A stretch of DNA of 64,000 nt from Natrialbaceae archaeon AArc-T1-2. Lineage in GTDB: Archaea; Halobacteriota; Halobacteria; Halobacteriales; Natrialbaceae. Shown one piece after another: positions 62,706 to 64,000 of this stretch (within the stretch, counting starts at the first letter, position 1; each line of letters opens with the position of its first letter). Below the pieces are notes generated by a model. The model saw only the letters and a program-made list of their open reading frames with translations, did no database searches and was not told the DNA's origin. The translations under genes and the position numbers were made by a program. The stretch lies in assembly GCF_030273315.1 (NCBI RefSeq), contig NZ_CP127174.1, positions 806,001-870,000 on the forward strand, read 5' to 3'.

Positions 62706-63080
62706 TCACGGTGGACGCCAGGTACCGGTATCGAGTCCGAAAGGGGCCCACTCGAACAGGAGAAGTATGACATTGTTGAAAACAAAAAGAACGTACAGTG
62801 CGACTAGCGCTGCGACGAACACCACGTCCGATGGATTGGGAAGGAAGTTTCCGACGATGATAACGAGAGCAACGTAGCAACAGGCAGCGAGCACGATTCC
62901 GGGTATTCCGAACAACGTGTAGAAAAACACGGTGACAGGGTTGAGTTCGACCGCGTACGGGACCAGAATCAAGAACACGGCAGTGATCGTATCGACGGCC
63001 CACAGAAGGAGAAAGGTCCGGCGAAGCAACGGGGAGTTCGGTGGCGTTACGTACCGGTTCGAACGAATCCGACCTGACAT
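62706..63080 (-). CDS. Small multi-helix membrane protein, unknown function
   Basis: A 124-residue protein with a polar start (MSGRIRSNRYVTPPNSPLLR) and three hydrophobic helices (about 20-42, 48-76 and 84-108). It ends with WAPFGLDTGTWRPP. No family is recognised. It lies 19 nt downstream of the DUF5518 gene on the same strand and may be co-transcribed. Confidence 0.68.
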   Translation of the reverse strand: MSGRIRSNRYVTPPNSPLLRRTFLLLWAVDTITAVFLILVPYAVELNPVTVFFYTLFGIPGIVLAACCYVALVIIVGNFLPNPSDVVFVAALVALYVLFVFNNVILLLFEWAPFGLDTGTWRPP

Positions 63081-63099
63081 ACAACACCTCGAGTCGGTC

Positions 63100-63504
63100 T
63101 TACGCTCGCGTGCCGGCCGTCGCTTTCGCGGTCCGACGGTGTCTTGCCCACGAGCCGATCACGCCACCCAGCGCGCCGGGGATGGCGTACAACGCAAGCA
63201 GGAGGGCCCCAAGGACGAGTACACCGAACGATGCGACGAGCCCCGAAAATAGCAGGGTCGTAACCGTCACAATGGTCACCAGGACTAGCGATCCGAAGGC
63301 GGTCGCGATACCGCCGTGGACCGCACCGGAACTCGCTGCTCCGCCAGCGAGGTATCCGGCAGTGAGACCACCGATCAGCCCGATTCCGCCCCAGTACAGC
63401 ACCACGATCGAGATTCCTGACCCGACGGAGACGGGGCCGCTGATAGACCCTGCCACGAGGCTCACGACGAATCCGGTCAGAACAGCTCTCCAGTTGACGC
63501 CCAT
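63100..63504 (-). CDS. DUF5518 membrane protein
   Basis: A 134-residue protein starting MGVNWRAVLTGFVVSLVAGS. Four hydrophobic helices with glycine-rich turns (YWGGIGLIGGLTAGYLAGGA, GAVHGGIATAFGSLVL) match the haloarchaeal DUF5518 family. It has a basic tail. Function is unknown; members are common as small membrane proteins in haloarchaea. Confidence 0.78.
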   Translation of the reverse strand: MGVNWRAVLTGFVVSLVAGSISGPVSVGSGISIVVLYWGGIGLIGGLTAGYLAGGAASSGAVHGGIATAFGSLVLVTIVTVTTLLFSGLVASFGVLVLGALLLALYAIPGALGGVIGSWARHRRTAKATAGTRA

Positions 63505-63579
63505 GTCCAGCCGTCACTACGTTGTCAGTAGAGATAAACCTCGTTCAGCGAAGACGGACAGTTCGATCCACGTCCCGTA

Positions 63580-64000
63580 TCAGCTCGTAGCGAGCCAGGT
63601 TTCGATCTCCTCGGCTAACGCACCTCGTCGGTGAATCTTTCCGCTCGAGACGTCGACGACGGTACTCTCGGTCCCCTCGGTCTCGCCCCCGTCGAGGACG
63701 ACCGCCGCCGCCTCGACGATCTCCGGATCGAGTTCCTCGACGCGACGAGCGCTGTCTCGCCCGCTGACGTTCGCGCTCGTCGCCGTCACCGCGGTCCCGG
63801 CTCGCTCGAGAAAGCGCAGCGCGCCCTGGTGGTCCGGAACCCGGACGCCGACGCGGTCGCGGCCGGCGACCAGTTCCGTCGGAACCGCCTCGCGGCGTCG
63901 ACAGAGCACCGTCACGGGGCCGGGGAGAAACGCCGCCATGAACCGACGTTCACGGTCGCTCGCGCGGACGTACTCGAGTGCCGACGGTACCGAGGGGACC
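63580..64000 (-). CDS. Threonylcarbamoyl-AMP synthase Sua5/YrdC, C-terminal part (cut by window edge)
   Basis: The frame continues to the window edge; about 139 codons are visible. RRFMAAFLPGPVTVLCRR, RVGVRVPDH, GTAVTATSANVSGRDSARRVEEL and GTESTVVDVSSGKIHRRG are YrdC-domain motifs, including the ATP/carbamoyl-threonine site SANVSG. It makes threonylcarbamoyl-AMP for t6A37 of tRNA. No Sua5 C-terminal domain follows, so it is the YrdC-only type or ends early. The N-terminus lies outside the window. Confidence 0.92.
   Translation of the reverse strand, partial: VPSVPSALEYVRASDRERRFMAAFLPGPVTVLCRRREAVPTELVAGRDRVGVRVPDHQGALRFLERAGTAVTATSANVSGRDSARRVEELDPEIVEAAAVVLDGGETEGTESTVVDVSSGKIHRRGALAEEIETWLATS

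Overview
The window is chromosomal DNA of a halophilic archaeon (class Halobacteria; probably the Natrialbales side, but the genus cannot be fixed from the sequence). The evidence is high GC, strongly acidic proteins, many GTG starts, TATA-like boxes about 25-30 nt upstream of start codons (leaderless transcripts), TFE, archaeal Cbf5, Trm56, CofG (F420 pathway), Bat-type HTH-10 regulation, type IV pilin-like N-termini, and many families restricted to haloarchaea. No IS element, CRISPR array, rRNA or replication origin was seen.

Layout. 1-2.0 kb: tryptophan genes trpD-trpF-trpE (minus; trpE runs off the left edge). 2.1-2.3 kb: tRNA-Val(GAC) with an att-like copy of its 3' end. 2.3-7.4 kb: membrane protein, GNAT enzyme, M48 protease, PQQ-type sugar dehydrogenase lipoprotein, cofG. 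7.5-16.7 kb: an acetate-use island with two paralogous acetyl-CoA synthetases flanking a Bat-type regulator that carries a recombinase-like N-terminus, then a two-subunit DUF4212/SSS symporter and a UspA protein. 16.8-20.0 kb: housekeeping genes (trm56, amphi-Trp protein, tfe, DUF2110, DUF5803). 20.1-29.6 kb: a complete chemotaxis signalling cluster (two CheW, CheY, CheB, a very long CheA, CheC, a double CheC, CheD, CheR). 30-38 kb: M24 peptidase, then the minus-strand block cbf5-cmk-DUF106-...-adk, interrupted by two tandem opposite-strand DUF7289 pilin-like genes. 38-42.4 kb: amphi-Trp protein, an AT-rich island, cytochrome oxidase subunit II and a fused subunit I+III. 43.2-44.0 kb: tRNA-Pro(GGG) followed by a minus-strand micro-operon of four tiny proteins, three of them Cys-rich. 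44-64 kb: lipoprotein, MFS transporter, thiI, DUF5804, hydrolase, flavoprotein, cysK, a third acyl-CoA synthetase, pilin, UDG-like protein, J-domain membrane protein, dinB, an isolated cis-prenyltransferase-like protein lacking the catalytic Asp, a membrane-anchored wHTH protein, a second two-subunit symporter (DUF3311/SSS), small membrane proteins, and the C-terminal part of Sua5 at the right edge.

How the genes work together. The acs-regulator-acs-symporter-usp run reads as an uptake and activation module for acetate or another short-chain acid. The che cluster is a full excitation and adaptation pathway with no receptors or archaellum genes in the window. The coxB-coxAC pair is a terminal oxidase. 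The most interesting unexplained items are the four-gene micro-operon beside tRNA-Pro with a palindrome over its promoter, the DUF7289 pair inside a usually conserved block with an internal composition switch, the recombinase-PAS-GAF-Bat fusion between the acs paralogues, and the NgBR-like cis-prenyltransferase homologue.
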